Below, piece after piece: positions 29,598-39,774 of a DNA stretch of 64,000 nucleotides. The DNA lies in contig CAMDVN010000005.1 in assembly GCA_945877595.1 (NCBI GenBank), forward strand, positions 1 through 64,000. The letters are read 5' to 3'. The notes below the pieces were generated by a model, which saw only the letters and a program-made list of their open reading frames with translations, was not told the DNA's origin and did no database searches. Every line of letters begins with the position of its first letter. Position 1 is the stretch's first letter. Origin of the DNA: Cyanobium sp. NIES-981. Lineage in GTDB: Bacteria > Cyanobacteriota > Cyanobacteriia > PCC-6307 > Cyanobiaceae. The translations under genes were made by a program, and so were the position numbers.

Positions 29598-30746
29598 ATG
29601 GCTCAGCCCCTCCCCAAAACCCTGCTGATCGGCTCCTGTGAGCCGTTCAGTGGCAAATCTGCTGTGGTCCTCGGGCTGATGCGCCAGCTGGTCTCGATGG
29701 GGCTGTCGCTGCGGTATGGCAAACCCCTGGCCACCAGCCTCGACGATCTTGTGGACCCGCACACAGGCCGTGATGACACCCAAACTTGCGACGACGACAC
29801 CAAAACTTGCGTCGATGATGATGTCCAATTCATTGGCTCCATCCTCAAACTTGGCGACGAGCAGCTGCTGCCCTCATTGCAGGCTCTCAATGTCGATTCG
29901 GCCCTGGCGCGCTTGCTGACAGGGGAGCTTGAGCAGCAGGCCCGCTTGGCGCTGGAGGCGGTGATCAGCCAGCTGCAGGCCAGCTCCGCTGCTGATCTGG
30001 TGCTGCTGGAGGCGGCAGGCAGCCTGCAGGAGGGGATGCTCTACGGCCTGAGCCTGGTGCAGTTGGCCCTGGGGCTGCAGGCCCCGGTGCTGCTGGTGCA
30101 CCCCTGGAGCGATGCCCGCAGCGTCGAGCCCCTGCTTGAGGCCAGGCAGCAGTTTGGAGATCTCTTGGCCGGGGTTGTGCTCAATGGGGTGCCTCCGGAT
30201 GAGGTCAACAGCCTGCGGGCGGAGCTGGTGCCGGCCCTGGAGCGGGTCGGGATCCATGTCTATGGAGTGCTGCCCCGCAGCCCCCTGTTGCGCAGTGTGA
30301 CCGTTGAGGAGCTGGTCGGCAGGCTCAATGCCCGGGTGCTCTGCTGTCAGGAACGGCAGGATCTGCTCGTGGAGACCCTCTCGATTGGTGCCATGAATGT
30401 GAATTCGGCGATGGAGTTTTTTCGCCGCCGCCGCAACATGGCTGTGGTGACGGGTGCCGACCGCACCGATATTCAGTTGGCGGCCCTGGAGGCTTCGACC
30501 CAGTGCTTGATTCTCACGGGCGTGGGCGAACCCCTGCCCCAGTTGATCAATCGGGCTGAAGAGCTGGATGTGCCCCTACTCAAGGTGGAGCACGACACCC
30601 TCACCACGGTCGAAGTGATTGAACGGGCCTTTGGGCACGTGCGCCTGCACGAATCGGTCAAGGCCACCTATGCGATCCGTTTGGTTGAGGAGCATTGCCG
30701 ATTCCAACCCCTTTTGGAGCGCCTGAAGTTGGCGGTTCCGGTCTGA
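29598..30746 (+). CDS. Phosphotransacetylase-like P-loop/DRTGG domain protein
   Basis: LLIGSCEPFSGKSAVVLGLMRQL P-loop; C-terminal VVTGADRTDIQLAALEASTQCLILTG DRTGG-like domain. Confidence 0.8.
   Translation: MAQPLPKTLLIGSCEPFSGKSAVVLGLMRQLVSMGLSLRYGKPLATSLDDLVDPHTGRDDTQTCDDDTKTCVDDDVQFIGSILKLGDEQLLPSLQALNVDSALARLLTGELEQQARLALEAVISQLQASSAADLVLLEAAGSLQEGMLYGLSLVQLALGLQAPVLLVHPWSDARSVEPLLEARQQFGDLLAGVVLNGVPPDEVNSLRAELVPALERVGIHVYGVLPRSPLLRSVTVEELVGRLNARVLCCQERQDLLVETLSIGAMNVNSAMEFFRRRRNMAVVTGADRTDIQLAALEASTQCLILTGVGEPLPQLINRAEELDVPLLKVEHDTLTTVEVIERAFGHVRLHESVKATYAIRLVEEHCRFQPLLERLKLAVPV
29772..29822. repeat. In-frame duplication encoding DDTQTC/DDDTKTC/VDDD
   Basis: GATGACACCCAAACTTGC / GACGACGACACCAAAACTTGC / GTCGATGATGATG. 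Confidence 0.85.
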
Positions 30747-30792
30747 GAGCGCAAAACCCTTGCGCCGTTGCTAGTTTCAGGGGGCTGGCTGC

Positions 30793-31314
30793 GTGGTTTT
30801 GGTGACCCCGTCCCTTGATTTTCCATCGTTGGATCGGGTTGACACCCTGGCCCAGGAGCTGGCCATGCTCCAGGATCGCGGCAAACGCCGGATTGCGATT
30901 CTGGGCAGTCGCCATGTGCCGGTGGTGTCCATCCATTTGGTCGAGCTGGTGGCCCGCTCCCTGGCCCAGGAAGGTCACAACTTGATCACCTCAGGTGCCC
31001 AGGGGGTCAATGCGGCGGTGATCCGCAGTGTTTTGGAGATCGATGCGGCCCGGCTGACCGTGCTGTTGCCGCAGAGCTTGGATCGCCAGCCGCGCGAATC
31101 CCGCGACCAACTCGAGCAGGTGTTCCACCTGGTCGAGAAGCCCGAGAACGATGAATTGCCGTTGCCAATGGCCAGCAGCCTCTGCAACCAAGAGATCATC
31201 ACCCGCTGTGACCAGTTGATCTGTTATGCCTTCCATGACAGCGAGACCCTGCTGGCTAGTTGCCGGGTTGCTGAAGACATGGGCAAAGTGGTCAGCCTGA
31301 TGTTTTTTGACTGA
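30793..31314 (+). CDS. SLOG/DprA-like 'DNA recombination-mediator protein A' family protein
   Basis: RRIAILGSRHVPVVSIHLVELVARSLAQEGHNLITSGAQGVNAAVIRS. Confidence 0.7.
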   Translation: MVLVTPSLDFPSLDRVDTLAQELAMLQDRGKRRIAILGSRHVPVVSIHLVELVARSLAQEGHNLITSGAQGVNAAVIRSVLEIDAARLTVLLPQSLDRQPRESRDQLEQVFHLVEKPENDELPLPMASSLCNQEIITRCDQLICYAFHDSETLLASCRVAEDMGKVVSLMFFD

Positions 31315-31396
31315 ACGCCGTTGCGTGTGCCCTTGCATGGTGTGCTGACACCTTTGTTTGGGCTTTGGGCTTTGTTTGATCCGTTGCCCTGGGTGA

Positions 31397-31807
31397 TCAG
31401 CTGGCCAGCACGGCCTTGAGTCCTTCGAGATAAAGGATGCCACTGCAGAGCATGCCGCCAGCCCAGCACAGGCCACGTACCGGTGGAATGTTTCCCACGT
31501 AGACGCCCACGTAGACAAGGCGCAGGGCTGGGTGAATCCAGGCGGCGGCAAGGGCGAGGGGACTGTTCACCCCGGCCACAAGGCAGAGCAGGGTGGCCGG
31601 GGCGTGCAGCGTGAAAGCCTCCCAGCAGTTCTGGTGGCACCACGACGCCCGTTTGCCCCAGGCCGGCAAGCGATCAAACATCGCCCTGGGGGCGGCCAGG
31701 TCGGCGATTTGGAAATTGGCCTGGCTGCGGGCGGCCCCGAGCGGCACGATCGAGAGGATCACAACGGCTCCCGCCAAACAGAGACTCCAGGCGAAGGCAG
31801 GGGCCAT
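31397..31807 (-). CDS. MAPEG-family membrane protein
   Basis: ANFQIADLAAPRAMFDRLPAWGKRASWCHQNCWEAFTLHAPATLLCLVAG, four TM segments. Confidence 0.75.
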   Translation of the reverse strand: MAPAFAWSLCLAGAVVILSIVPLGAARSQANFQIADLAAPRAMFDRLPAWGKRASWCHQNCWEAFTLHAPATLLCLVAGVNSPLALAAAWIHPALRLVYVGVYVGNIPPVRGLCWAGGMLCSGILYLEGLKAVLAS

Positions 31808-31894
31808 GGAACCAGCGCATGTGACGACGACCCTAGGCGTGCAGCCTGCATGGGGGCGGTCTTTTCTACGCTGCCCAGGCGACCCCGAGCTCCC

Positions 31895-32386
31895 ATGGCC
31901 GATACCTTTTCATTCGACGTCGTGAGCGACTTTGACCGCCAGGAGTTGGTCAATGCGGTCGATCAGGTGAGGCGCGAGCTGGTGCAGCGCTACGACCTCA
32001 AGGATTCGGCCACCGAGATCGAGATCGAGGAGGTTGCCCTGGTGATCACCACCGCCAGTGAGATGACCCTGCAGGCCGTTGAGGATGTGTTGCGCCAGAA
32101 GGCGACCAAGCGCAACCTGTCGCTGAAGATCTTTGATTTTCAGCCCCCTGAGCCGGTGGGGGGCAACCGCCTCAAGCAGGTGGTCAAGCTGCGCAAGGGC
32201 CTCAGTCAGGAGCTGGCCAAAAAGCTCAGCAAGACCGTGCGTGACCAGATCAAGAAGGTCTCCGTGGCGATCCAGGGGGAGAGTCTGCGGGTGACCGGCA
32301 AGAACAAGGACGATCTTCAGCAGGTGATTGCCCTGCTCAAGGCCGAAGACCTCGAAGTGCCGCTGCAATTTGAAAACTACCGCTGA
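31895..32386 (+). CDS. yajQ: YajQ family nucleotide-binding protein
   Basis: MADTFSFDVVSDFDRQELVNAVDQVRRELVQRYDLKDS...VRDQIKKVSVAIQGESLRVTGKNKDDLQQVIALLK. Confidence 0.95.
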   Translation: MADTFSFDVVSDFDRQELVNAVDQVRRELVQRYDLKDSATEIEIEEVALVITTASEMTLQAVEDVLRQKATKRNLSLKIFDFQPPEPVGGNRLKQVVKLRKGLSQELAKKLSKTVRDQIKKVSVAIQGESLRVTGKNKDDLQQVIALLKAEDLEVPLQFENYR

Positions 32387-32409
32387 GCTTGGCCTGTGAG
32401 CTTGGCCTG
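32384..32409. repeat. 13-bp tandem duplication TGAGCTTGGCCTG x2 at the yajQ stop / 5-oxoprolinase start
   Basis: 32384-32396 and 32397-32409. Confidence 0.92.
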
Positions 32410-35400
32410 GTCGTTTTGGATTGATCGGGGCGGCACCTTCACCGACGTGGTGGGCCGCTCCCCAAGCGGTGCCTTGGTGGCGCGCAAGGTTCTCTCGGAG
32501 CAGCCAGGGCTGCCGGGAGATCCGGCTGTTCAGGCCATCGCCCGGATTCTGCAATGCCCCCCGGGTCAGCCCTTGCCCTGCGGCCTTGTGGATGAGGTGC
32601 GGCTGGGCACCACGGTGGCCACCAATGCGCTGCTGGAGGGGCAGGGCAGCCCCGTGCTGCTGCTGATCAACCGGGGGCTCGCTGATCTGCTCGTCATTGG
32701 TGACCAGCACCGCCCGGATTTGTTTGCGCTTGAGATCCAGCGACCCTTCCCCCTGGCGCTGCGGGTGCTCGAGGTGGCCGGCCGCCTGGCGGCCGATGGC
32801 CAAGAGCTCGAACCGCTGCAGCTTGATGCCGAGCTGGCCGGCTCGATTCGCCAAGCCATGGCCGATGGGTACCAGAGCTGCGCCGTGGCCCTGTTGCACA
32901 GCTACCGCTGGGGCCGCCATGAACAGCAGCTGGCCGCGTGGCTGGAGCCCTTTGGCTTTGATGCGGTGGTGCAATCGCACCAGCTCTGCCCCAGGCCGCG
33001 CCTGTTGGCCCGCGCTCAAACGGCGGTGGTGGAGGCCGCTGTGGCTCCGGTGCTGCAGCCCTACCTGCAGCAGGTGGCCAAGGCCCTGGGGCCTGGCACG
33101 AGCCTGGCCGTGATGCGCTCCAGCGGAGCCCTGGAGAGCCCCGATGGCCTCCATGCCAAAGACACGATCCTCTCGGGGCCGGCCGGAGGCATGGTGGGAG
33201 CCCTCGCGGCGGCCAGTTGGCTGGGCTGCCCTGTGCTCGGCTTCGACATGGGTGGGACCTCCACCGATGTCTTTTATGCCGATCCCGCTGCAGCGGTGAT
33301 CGAGCGCAGCCCCGAGACCGAGATTGCCGGCATCACCCTGTTGGCCCCACGCCTGCCAATCCACACCGTGGCCGCCGGTGGGGGCTCGATCCTCCACAGC
33401 GATGGCCAGCGCCTCGGCGTGGGACCCCAATCGGCTGGCGCCCAGCCGGGGCCCGCCTGCTACGGCCGTGGCGGGCCGGCCACGATCACCGATGCCCAGC
33501 TGGTGCTGGGGCGCTTGCCGGCCAGCGCCCTGCCGGCCGTGTTTGGCGCTGATGGCCGTCAAGGGGCTGATCGGTTTGCGGCCTGCCAGGCCATGGCCGC
33601 CTTGGGTCAAACCCTGGGGGAATCCCTGGCTGGACCCCCCACGGTGGAAGCGCTGGCTACAGGTGCTTTGGCGATTGCCGTGGAGCGGATGGCCGAGGCA
33701 GTGCGCCGCATCTCCATCCAGCACGGCCACGACATTCGCGAGGCCGTGCTGGTTTGCTACGGCGGGGCGGGGGGGCAGCTTGGCTGCCGCCTGGCCGAAA
33801 CTCTTGGTGTGTCGCGGCTGCTGCTGCATCCCCTGGCAGGGGTGCTCTCGGCCTACGGGCTCGGCCAGGCCCCCCGGGCGGTGCTGGTGGAGGAGACCGT
33901 GCGCCAGCCCCTCGAGCAGCTGCCTGAGGGCTACCTCGAGCAACGGCTTGAGGCATTGTGCTTGAGGGCCGGGGCACCGGCGGCTGCGCCCGGGCGGGTG
34001 CAATTGGAGTTGCGCAGCAGCGGGCGTGAGCAGGGGTTGCTGCTCGCCTACACCCCTGGGATGGACTTGCAGCAGGCCTACAGCCAGGCCCATCAGCAAC
34101 GTTTTGGCTTCATCCCAGCCAGCCTCGATCTGGTGCTGGAGCGCCTGGAGCTGGAGCTGAGCCTGGCTGGAGCAGTCAGCTCGGCGTCAAGGCCTCAAGA
34201 TCCAGCCCAACCGGGCCGAGCGGGGGGTGGCGCCCATGCGGCTCCCCCCATGCCACCGCCCGCCGAGATGGTTGCGGTATGGAGCGATCAACCTTCGCCT
34301 GGCTGGAGCCGTTGGCCCCGCTGGTGCTGCAGCGAGCTGCCGGCCGGTGTGGTGCTGCAAGGCCCGGCCCTGCTGGTGGATGCGACCACCACCACCGTGG
34401 TGGAGCCTGGCTGGCAGGTGGAGGTGCGTCCCGACCGCTGCCTGCTGCTGCAGCGGCAGCCTCCCCTTCAGCCGGGTGCACGGCCGCCCACGGTCGAGAA
34501 CTCGGGCGAGATCCCAGTCGAGATCCCAGTTGAGAGCCCTGCTCGGGGGCGCAGCGATGTTGTCGATCCGGTCATGTTGGAGCTCTACAACCACCGTTTC
34601 ACCGCCATTGCTGAGCAGATGGGGGTGCGGCTGCAGCAGAGCGCCCGCTCGGTGAACATTCGCGAGCGGCTCGATTTTTCATGCGCTGTGTTTGATGGCC
34701 GTGGCCGGCTGGTAGCCAATGCTCCCCATATCCCCGTGCACCTTGGCTCGATGGGCGAGAGCGTGACGGCCCTGCTCGCGGCGGTGCAGCGGGGCGACCG
34801 CGAGCCCCTCCAACGGGGCGATGTGCTGCTCTCCAACAACCCTTACAACGGCGGCACCCATCTGCCCGATATCACTGCGATCACACCGGTCTTTGCCACG
34901 GCTGGGCTTGAGCCCAACTTCTATGTGGCCTGCCGGGGGCACCACGGCGATGTGGGCGGGCTCACGCCGGGCTCGATGCCGCCATGGAGCCGCACGATCG
35001 CCGACGAAGGCTTGCTGCTCGACAACGTCGTGTTTCTGCAGGCCGGCGAGCTCGATCGATCGGCCTGGAGGCAACGCTTTGCTGATGGCTCCCATCCGGT
35101 GCGCAACCCCGAGCAGCTGCTGGCCGATCTCCAGGCCCAGGTGGCTGCCAACCGGCTCGGGGCCCAGGAGCTTGAACGTCTGGTGGCGCGCCACGGCCTT
35201 TTGCCCGTTCAGGCCTACATGGGTCACGGCCTGGCCCACGGTGCCCAGGCCGTGCGCCGGGCCCTGGGACGCCTGCAGGGGGGGCGCCACACGGTGAGCC
35301 TCGACAACGGCTCGGTGATCGCGGTGGCGGTGACCGTCGATGCCGTCGCCGGCACCGCTCTGGTCGATTTCACCGGCACGTCTCCCCAGTGCCCCTCCAA

Positions 35401-36154
35401 CATGAACGCCCCGCTGGCGGTCACCAAGGCCGTGGTGCTCTACGTCTTCCGCACCCTGATCGACGAGCCGCTTCCCCTCAACGCCGGCTGCTTTGAGCCC
35501 CTCACCCTGGTGGTGCCCAAGGGGTCGATCTTGAATCCAGATCCTCCGGCGGCTGTGGTAGCGGGCAATGTGGAGGTCTCCCAGGCGGCGGCCAATGCCC
35601 TGCTGGCGGCCCTGGGGGTGATGGCGGCGTCCCAGGGCACCATGAACAACCTCAGCTTTGGCAATGGCCGCTGCCAGTACTACGAAACGATCTGTGGTGG
35701 TGCCGGTGCCGGCATCACGCCGGCCGGGAAAGGTTTTGCGGGGGCCTCAGCGGTCCAGACCCACATGACCAACTCCCGCATCACCGATCCGGAGATTCTG
35801 GAAGCGCGCTTTCCGGTGCGGCTTGAACGCTTTGCGCTCAGGCCCGGCAGCGGCGGGGCGGGCCGTTGGCGCGGCGGCGATGGGGTGGTGCGTCAGCTGC
35901 GCTTTCTTGAGCCAATGACCGTGGCGGTGCTGTCGGGCTCGCGCCTGGTGGCCCCGTTTGGGCTGCAGGGTGGGGAGCCGGGCCAGTGCGGCCGCAACCA
36001 ATGGCTGCGGGCCCAGGGCCCTGCCGGGGCTGAAACCGTGGAGCTGCCTGGCTGCGTGGAGCTGCAGCTGGCGGCCGGTGACGCCCTGCGTCTTGAGACC
36101 CCGGGGGGCGGGGGCTTCGGCCATGCTGACCCGGCCAACGCGCAACGCCGATGA
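32396..36154 (+). CDS. Fused hydantoinase A/B, 5-oxoprolinase
   Basis: HyuA half [14 protein letters not shown]...[12 protein letters not shown]; HyuB half [38 protein letters not shown]. Confidence 0.94.
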   Translation: MSLAWSFWIDRGGTFTDVVGRSPSGALVARKVLSEQPGLPGDPAVQAIARILQCPPGQPLPCGLVDEVRLGTTVATNALLEGQGSPVLLLINRGLADLLVIGDQHRPDLFALEIQRPFPLALRVLEVAGRLAADGQELEPLQLDAELAGSIRQAMADGYQSCAVALLHSYRWGRHEQQLAAWLEPFGFDAVVQSHQLCPRPRLLARAQTAVVEAAVAPVLQPYLQQVAKALGPGTSLAVMRSSGALESPDGLHAKDTILSGPAGGMVGALAAASWLGCPVLGFDMGGTSTDVFYADPAAAVIERSPETEIAGITLLAPRLPIHTVAAGGGSILHSDGQRLGVGPQSAGAQPGPACYGRGGPATITDAQLVLGRLPASALPAVFGADGRQGADRFAACQAMAALGQTLGESLAGPPTVEALATGALAIAVERMAEAVRRISIQHGHDIREAVLVCYGGAGGQLGCRLAETLGVSRLLLHPLAGVLSAYGLGQAPRAVLVEETVRQPLEQLPEGYLEQRLEALCLRAGAPAAAPGRVQLELRSSGREQGLLLAYTPGMDLQQAYSQAHQQRFGFIPASLDLVLERLELELSLAGAVSSASRPQDPAQPGRAGGGAHAAPPMPPPAEMVAVWSDQPSPGWSRWPRWCCSELPAGVVLQGPALLVDATTTTVVEPGWQVEVRPDRCLLLQRQPPLQPGARPPTVENSGEIPVEIPVESPARGRSDVVDPVMLELYNHRFTAIAEQMGVRLQQSARSVNIRERLDFSCAVFDGRGRLVANAPHIPVHLGSMGESVTALLAAVQRGDREPLQRGDVLLSNNPYNGGTHLPDITAITPVFATAGLEPNFYVACRGHHGDVGGLTPGSMPPWSRTIADEGLLLDNVVFLQAGELDRSAWRQRFADGSHPVRNPEQLLADLQAQVAANRLGAQELERLVARHGLLPVQAYMGHGLAHGAQAVRRALGRLQGGRHTVSLDNGSVIAVAVTVDAVAGTALVDFTGTSPQCPSNMNAPLAVTKAVVLYVFRTLIDEPLPLNAGCFEPLTLVVPKGSILNPDPPAAVVAGNVEVSQAAANALLAALGVMAASQGTMNNLSFGNGRCQYYETICGGAGAGITPAGKGFAGASAVQTHMTNSRITDPEILEARFPVRLERFALRPGSGGAGRWRGGDGVVRQLRFLEPMTVAVLSGSRLVAPFGLQGGEPGQCGRNQWLRAQGPAGAETVELPGCVELQLAAGDALRLETPGGGGFGHADPANAQRR
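34508..34531. repeat. 12-bp in-frame tandem duplication GAGATCCCAGT(C/T) x2 (EIPVEIPV) in the HyuA-HyuB linker
   Basis: 34508-34519, 34520-34531. Confidence 0.88.
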
Positions 36155-37962
36155 GGGAGCGGAGGCCATGGGCGGTGGCGCTTGCGGCTTGCCTGGCGCT
36201 GGATGGGGCAGTTCCGCTGGCCTGGCGCGCCGATGTGCTGCAAGAGCAGCCCCAGCTCTATCAGCCGGTGCGCTCCAGTGGCGGCATCGTGGCCAGCCAA
36301 GACGGGCTGGCCTCGGCGGTGGGGGCCCAGGTGCTGCGCCAGGGAGGCAATGCGGTGGATGCGGCGGTGGCCACCTCCTTTGCCCTGGCGGTGACCCATC
36401 CGCAGGCGGGCAATCTTGGCGGTGGTGGCTTCCTGGTGCTGTGGTTGCCAGGGCCTTCCCGGGCGGGCCGACCCGGTTGCGGCGCCGAAGCCGCCGCCGC
36501 CGAACAGCGCCTGGGCCGGGGTGTGGCCGTGGCGGTCAATTTCAGGGAGAGCGCCCCACGGCGCGCCAGCTCGGGCCTTTTCCTCGATGCTCGCGGTGGG
36601 GTCGATCGGGAGTTGGCCACCCGCAGCCTGCGCAGCACGGCCGTGCCGGGCACAGTGGCAGGCCTGGGGCTGGTGCAGCGCTGCTACGGGCGCCTGTCGC
36701 TGGCCCAGGTGTTGGCCCCGGCCATCGCCCTTGCCGACCAGGGCTTGGTGGTGGGCCCTGATCTGGCGGCATCGTTGGCCCTGGCGCGGCCGCTTCTGGA
36801 TCGGGACCCCACGTCCCGCAGCCTGTTTTTGGGTGGTACGGGCCGCCCACCGGCGGCCGGCAGCCGCTGGCGCCAGCCCCAGCTGGCCCGCACCCTGCGG
36901 GGGATTGCCGCAGCCGGTGAAGCGGGCTTCTATCAGGGACCCGTGGCCGACCAGCTGGTGCGACTGATGCGCCAGGGCTCAGGCCTGATCGAGCACCGTG
37001 ATTTGAGCAGCTACAGGGCACGGCTGGTGAAGCCGTTGCTCGGCCAGCTGCGGGGCGGCCATGCCGTGCTCACCATGCCGCCCCCCGGTGGCGGTGTGAC
37101 CCTGCTGCAGCTGCTCCACATTCTCGAGCCCATGCAACTGGAGCGGCTGGGCCTCAATGGGGCCGCTACGATCCACCGCATGGCCGAGGCCATGAACCTG
37201 GCCTATCGCGACCGCAACCACTGGCTTGCCGATCCCGATCAGATCACGGTGCCCACCGCCACCTTGATCAGCCAGGCCCATGCCGCCGAGCAGAGGGCCC
37301 GGCTGCAGCTCGATCGGCACCGTCCCGCTGCCGAATTGGCCTCCCAACCCCTGCTGCTGCCCGACAACCCCAACACCACCCACCTCTCGGTGGTCGATCG
37401 GCAGGGGGGGCTGGTGGCCACCACCACCACCCTCAATTTCGCCTACGGCAATGGGATCAGTGTGCCTGGGGCAGGTTTTCTGCTCAACAACCAGATGGAT
37501 GATTTCACCGCCAAGCCCGGCAGCCCCAACGCCTACGGCCTGGTGCAGGGCGAGGCCAATGCCATTGCTCCGGGTCGGCGGCCGCTGAGCTCGATGACCC
37601 CCACCCTGGTGATGCGCCCCAGCGGAGAGCCCTGGCTGGCCACCGGCAGCCCGGGCGGCAGCCGCATCATCACCACGGTGTTGCAGGTGATCCTCAACCG
37701 CCTGGTGCATGGGCTCAACCTGGCCACGGCCGTGGCCACGCCCCGTATCCACAGCCAGCTGTGGCCCGACCAGGTCAGCCTGGAGCCCGGCATCAGCCCC
37801 GATACCCAGCAGCTGCTTGGGTCCATGGGGCATCGCCTCGTGGCGGTGCCCGCCATGGGCTCGGCCAATTCAGTCGAATGGCTCGGCGATGCCCAGGGAT
37901 CCCTGGGTGTGGCCGATCCCCGCAAGGGCGGCGCGGCGGCGGTGGCTGAATCCCCGCCCTAG
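36151..37962 (+). CDS. ggt: Gamma-glutamyltransferase
   Basis: GGIVASQDGLASAVGAQVLRQGGNAVDAAVATSFALAVTHPQAGNLGGGGFLV; NTTHLSVVDRQGGLVATTTTLNFAYGNG. Confidence 0.95.
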   Translation: MRERRPWAVALAACLALDGAVPLAWRADVLQEQPQLYQPVRSSGGIVASQDGLASAVGAQVLRQGGNAVDAAVATSFALAVTHPQAGNLGGGGFLVLWLPGPSRAGRPGCGAEAAAAEQRLGRGVAVAVNFRESAPRRASSGLFLDARGGVDRELATRSLRSTAVPGTVAGLGLVQRCYGRLSLAQVLAPAIALADQGLVVGPDLAASLALARPLLDRDPTSRSLFLGGTGRPPAAGSRWRQPQLARTLRGIAAAGEAGFYQGPVADQLVRLMRQGSGLIEHRDLSSYRARLVKPLLGQLRGGHAVLTMPPPGGGVTLLQLLHILEPMQLERLGLNGAATIHRMAEAMNLAYRDRNHWLADPDQITVPTATLISQAHAAEQRARLQLDRHRPAAELASQPLLLPDNPNTTHLSVVDRQGGLVATTTTLNFAYGNGISVPGAGFLLNNQMDDFTAKPGSPNAYGLVQGEANAIAPGRRPLSSMTPTLVMRPSGEPWLATGSPGGSRIITTVLQVILNRLVHGLNLATAVATPRIHSQLWPDQVSLEPGISPDTQQLLGSMGHRLVAVPAMGSANSVEWLGDAQGSLGVADPRKGGAAAVAESPP

Positions 37963-38519
37963 CCGTTGCTGGCCGGGGCTGGAGCGCTGATCAGGTTGAT
38001 TGCCGAGAAGGCCAAGCCAATGCCAAACAGCGTGCCGATCGCCCAGACGCTGTCAGAGGGCCATTCGGCAATCAACATGCCGCCGAGGATGGCCGTCACG
38101 ATGCCATCGATCAACACCAGACCGCGGGCTGGCCCGGCGCCTGTGGCCGCGGCGGCCAGTTCCATCACGCCTTCAAAGGCCAGTAGAAACCCCACAAACA
38201 GCGTGAGGCTCACCTCGCTGTCCACCGGGAACGCCAGCACCCAGATTCCACCGCCCAGGTAGAGCAGGCCCGAGAGCAGGCGGAAGATCTTGCCCTTGAG
38301 CTCGGCCTCGCCGGTGAGGCGCAGGACCTGGGAGATCCCTGCCACCACGGCAACAGCCCCAACGGCAATTGTGAGCAGGGTGGCGGAGACGAATGGCACC
38401 ACGACGCAAAGGCCCGCCGCCGCAAATAGCAGCGCCGCAGTCACCCAGCGCAGGGTGGGGGAGGCGGGAACAGACATCCAGACCAATGGCAAACTGGAGC
38501 TAACCCTAAGGGCTTGCAT
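37959..38519 (-). CDS. HdeD/DUF308 family membrane protein
   Basis: Six TM pattern; LSGLLYLGGGIWVLAFPVDSEVSLTLFVGFLLAFEGVMELAAA. Confidence 0.82.
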   Translation of the reverse strand: MQALRVSSSLPLVWMSVPASPTLRWVTAALLFAAAGLCVVVPFVSATLLTIAVGAVAVVAGISQVLRLTGEAELKGKIFRLLSGLLYLGGGIWVLAFPVDSEVSLTLFVGFLLAFEGVMELAAAATGAGPARGLVLIDGIVTAILGGMLIAEWPSDSVWAIGTLFGIGLAFSAINLISAPAPASNG

Positions 38520-38645
38520 CAGAGCTCCAGGGTTGGGGTTGGGTCAGAGGATGGCCACATCTATGTGCCAAAGCATCACAACTGTCATCACAGCCATGCC
38601 CTGCTCAGCATGGTGGTGCAATCGCCTTCAGCACTGTGCTGTCCC

Positions 38646-39143
38646 ATGTTCGAGCTGCTGCCGCCGCTCAACGACCACAACCTGCCCTGGATGGATACGC
38701 TCCATCCGATTGTGGTCCATTTCGTGATCGCCATGGGGCTGATCATGTTTGTCTTTGACCTGGTGGGCGTTGTGTTTCGCAAGCCTCAATTGTTTGAGGT
38801 CAGCTTCTGGAATCTGCTGTTTGCCACGGCGGCCATCTTTGTGGCGATCATCTTTGGCCAGGTGGAAGCAGGCCTCGCAAATCCCTACGGGGCCTCCAGC
38901 GATATCCTCAATATCCACAGCACCATCGGTTGGTCGTTGGCCGGGATCCTGTCGCTGCTGTCGGGCTGGCGTTATGTGATCCGCAGTCGGGATCCTCAGC
39001 AAATCCCCCTGGCCTTTCTCGGGGCGGGCGGTGTGCTGAGCGCCCTAATTGTGGTGCAGGTGATGCTGGGCAATCAGTTGATTTGGGTTTACGGCCTGCA
39101 TACGGTGCCCGTGGTTCAGGCTGCTCGTGCTGGGTTGGTCTGA
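38646..39143 (+). CDS. DUF2231-type membrane protein
   Basis: TLHPIVVHFVIAMGLIMFVFDLVGVVFRK...NIHSTIGWSLAGIL. Confidence 0.8.
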   Translation: MFELLPPLNDHNLPWMDTLHPIVVHFVIAMGLIMFVFDLVGVVFRKPQLFEVSFWNLLFATAAIFVAIIFGQVEAGLANPYGASSDILNIHSTIGWSLAGILSLLSGWRYVIRSRDPQQIPLAFLGAGGVLSALIVVQVMLGNQLIWVYGLHTVPVVQAARAGLV

Positions 39144-39147
39144 CGCC

Positions 39148-39774
39148 ATGCACACCGCTCTCTATGTGAACCCTGAGCCCCCGATCGAGCAAATCGCCGC
39201 GGGCCTCGGCGCCAATGGCCTGCCCTACAGCGTGCCGATCCACCCCAACCTGGTGCATCTCACCATTGGCCTGTTTGTGATTGCGATCGCCTTCGACATT
39301 GCCGGGGCGCTCTATCCGCTTGAGAAGCGGGTGTTTCGTTTCCTCGCCCTGCCGATCACCCGGGCGGGCTTCCACGATGTGGGCTGGTACAACCTCCTGG
39401 CCTGTTCCATCGTCACCTTTTTTACCGTGGGTGCCGGCTTCTATGAGATGTTGCTGGCCGAGCCCATGCCCGGGGTAACCAGCAGCATCGGCCTGCAGAG
39501 CATGGAGACGATGCTCATCCACGGTGTGGGCGGGGTGGTGATCCTGCTCGTGATCGTGGCGATGACCGTATGGCGTGGGTTTCAGCGCTTTCGCTGGCGG
39601 CGCGACATGGGTCGCCAGGTGCAATGGCTCTACCTGCTCGTCGGCCTGGGGTTGTTTCTGGTGATTGGCTTGCATGGCACCCTCGGGGCCGAGCTGGCCG
39701 GTGAATTCGGCGTGCACATCACCGCCGACCAATTGCTCGCCGCTGGCGCTGATCTCAAGGAGGCCCTGCCATGA
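39148..39774 (+). CDS. DUF2231-type membrane protein (second)
   Basis: VPIHPNLVHLTIGLFVIAIAFDIAGALYPLEK. Confidence 0.8.
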   Translation: MHTALYVNPEPPIEQIAAGLGANGLPYSVPIHPNLVHLTIGLFVIAIAFDIAGALYPLEKRVFRFLALPITRAGFHDVGWYNLLACSIVTFFTVGAGFYEMLLAEPMPGVTSSIGLQSMETMLIHGVGGVVILLVIVAMTVWRGFQRFRWRRDMGRQVQWLYLLVGLGLFLVIGLHGTLGAELAGEFGVHITADQLLAAGADLKEALP

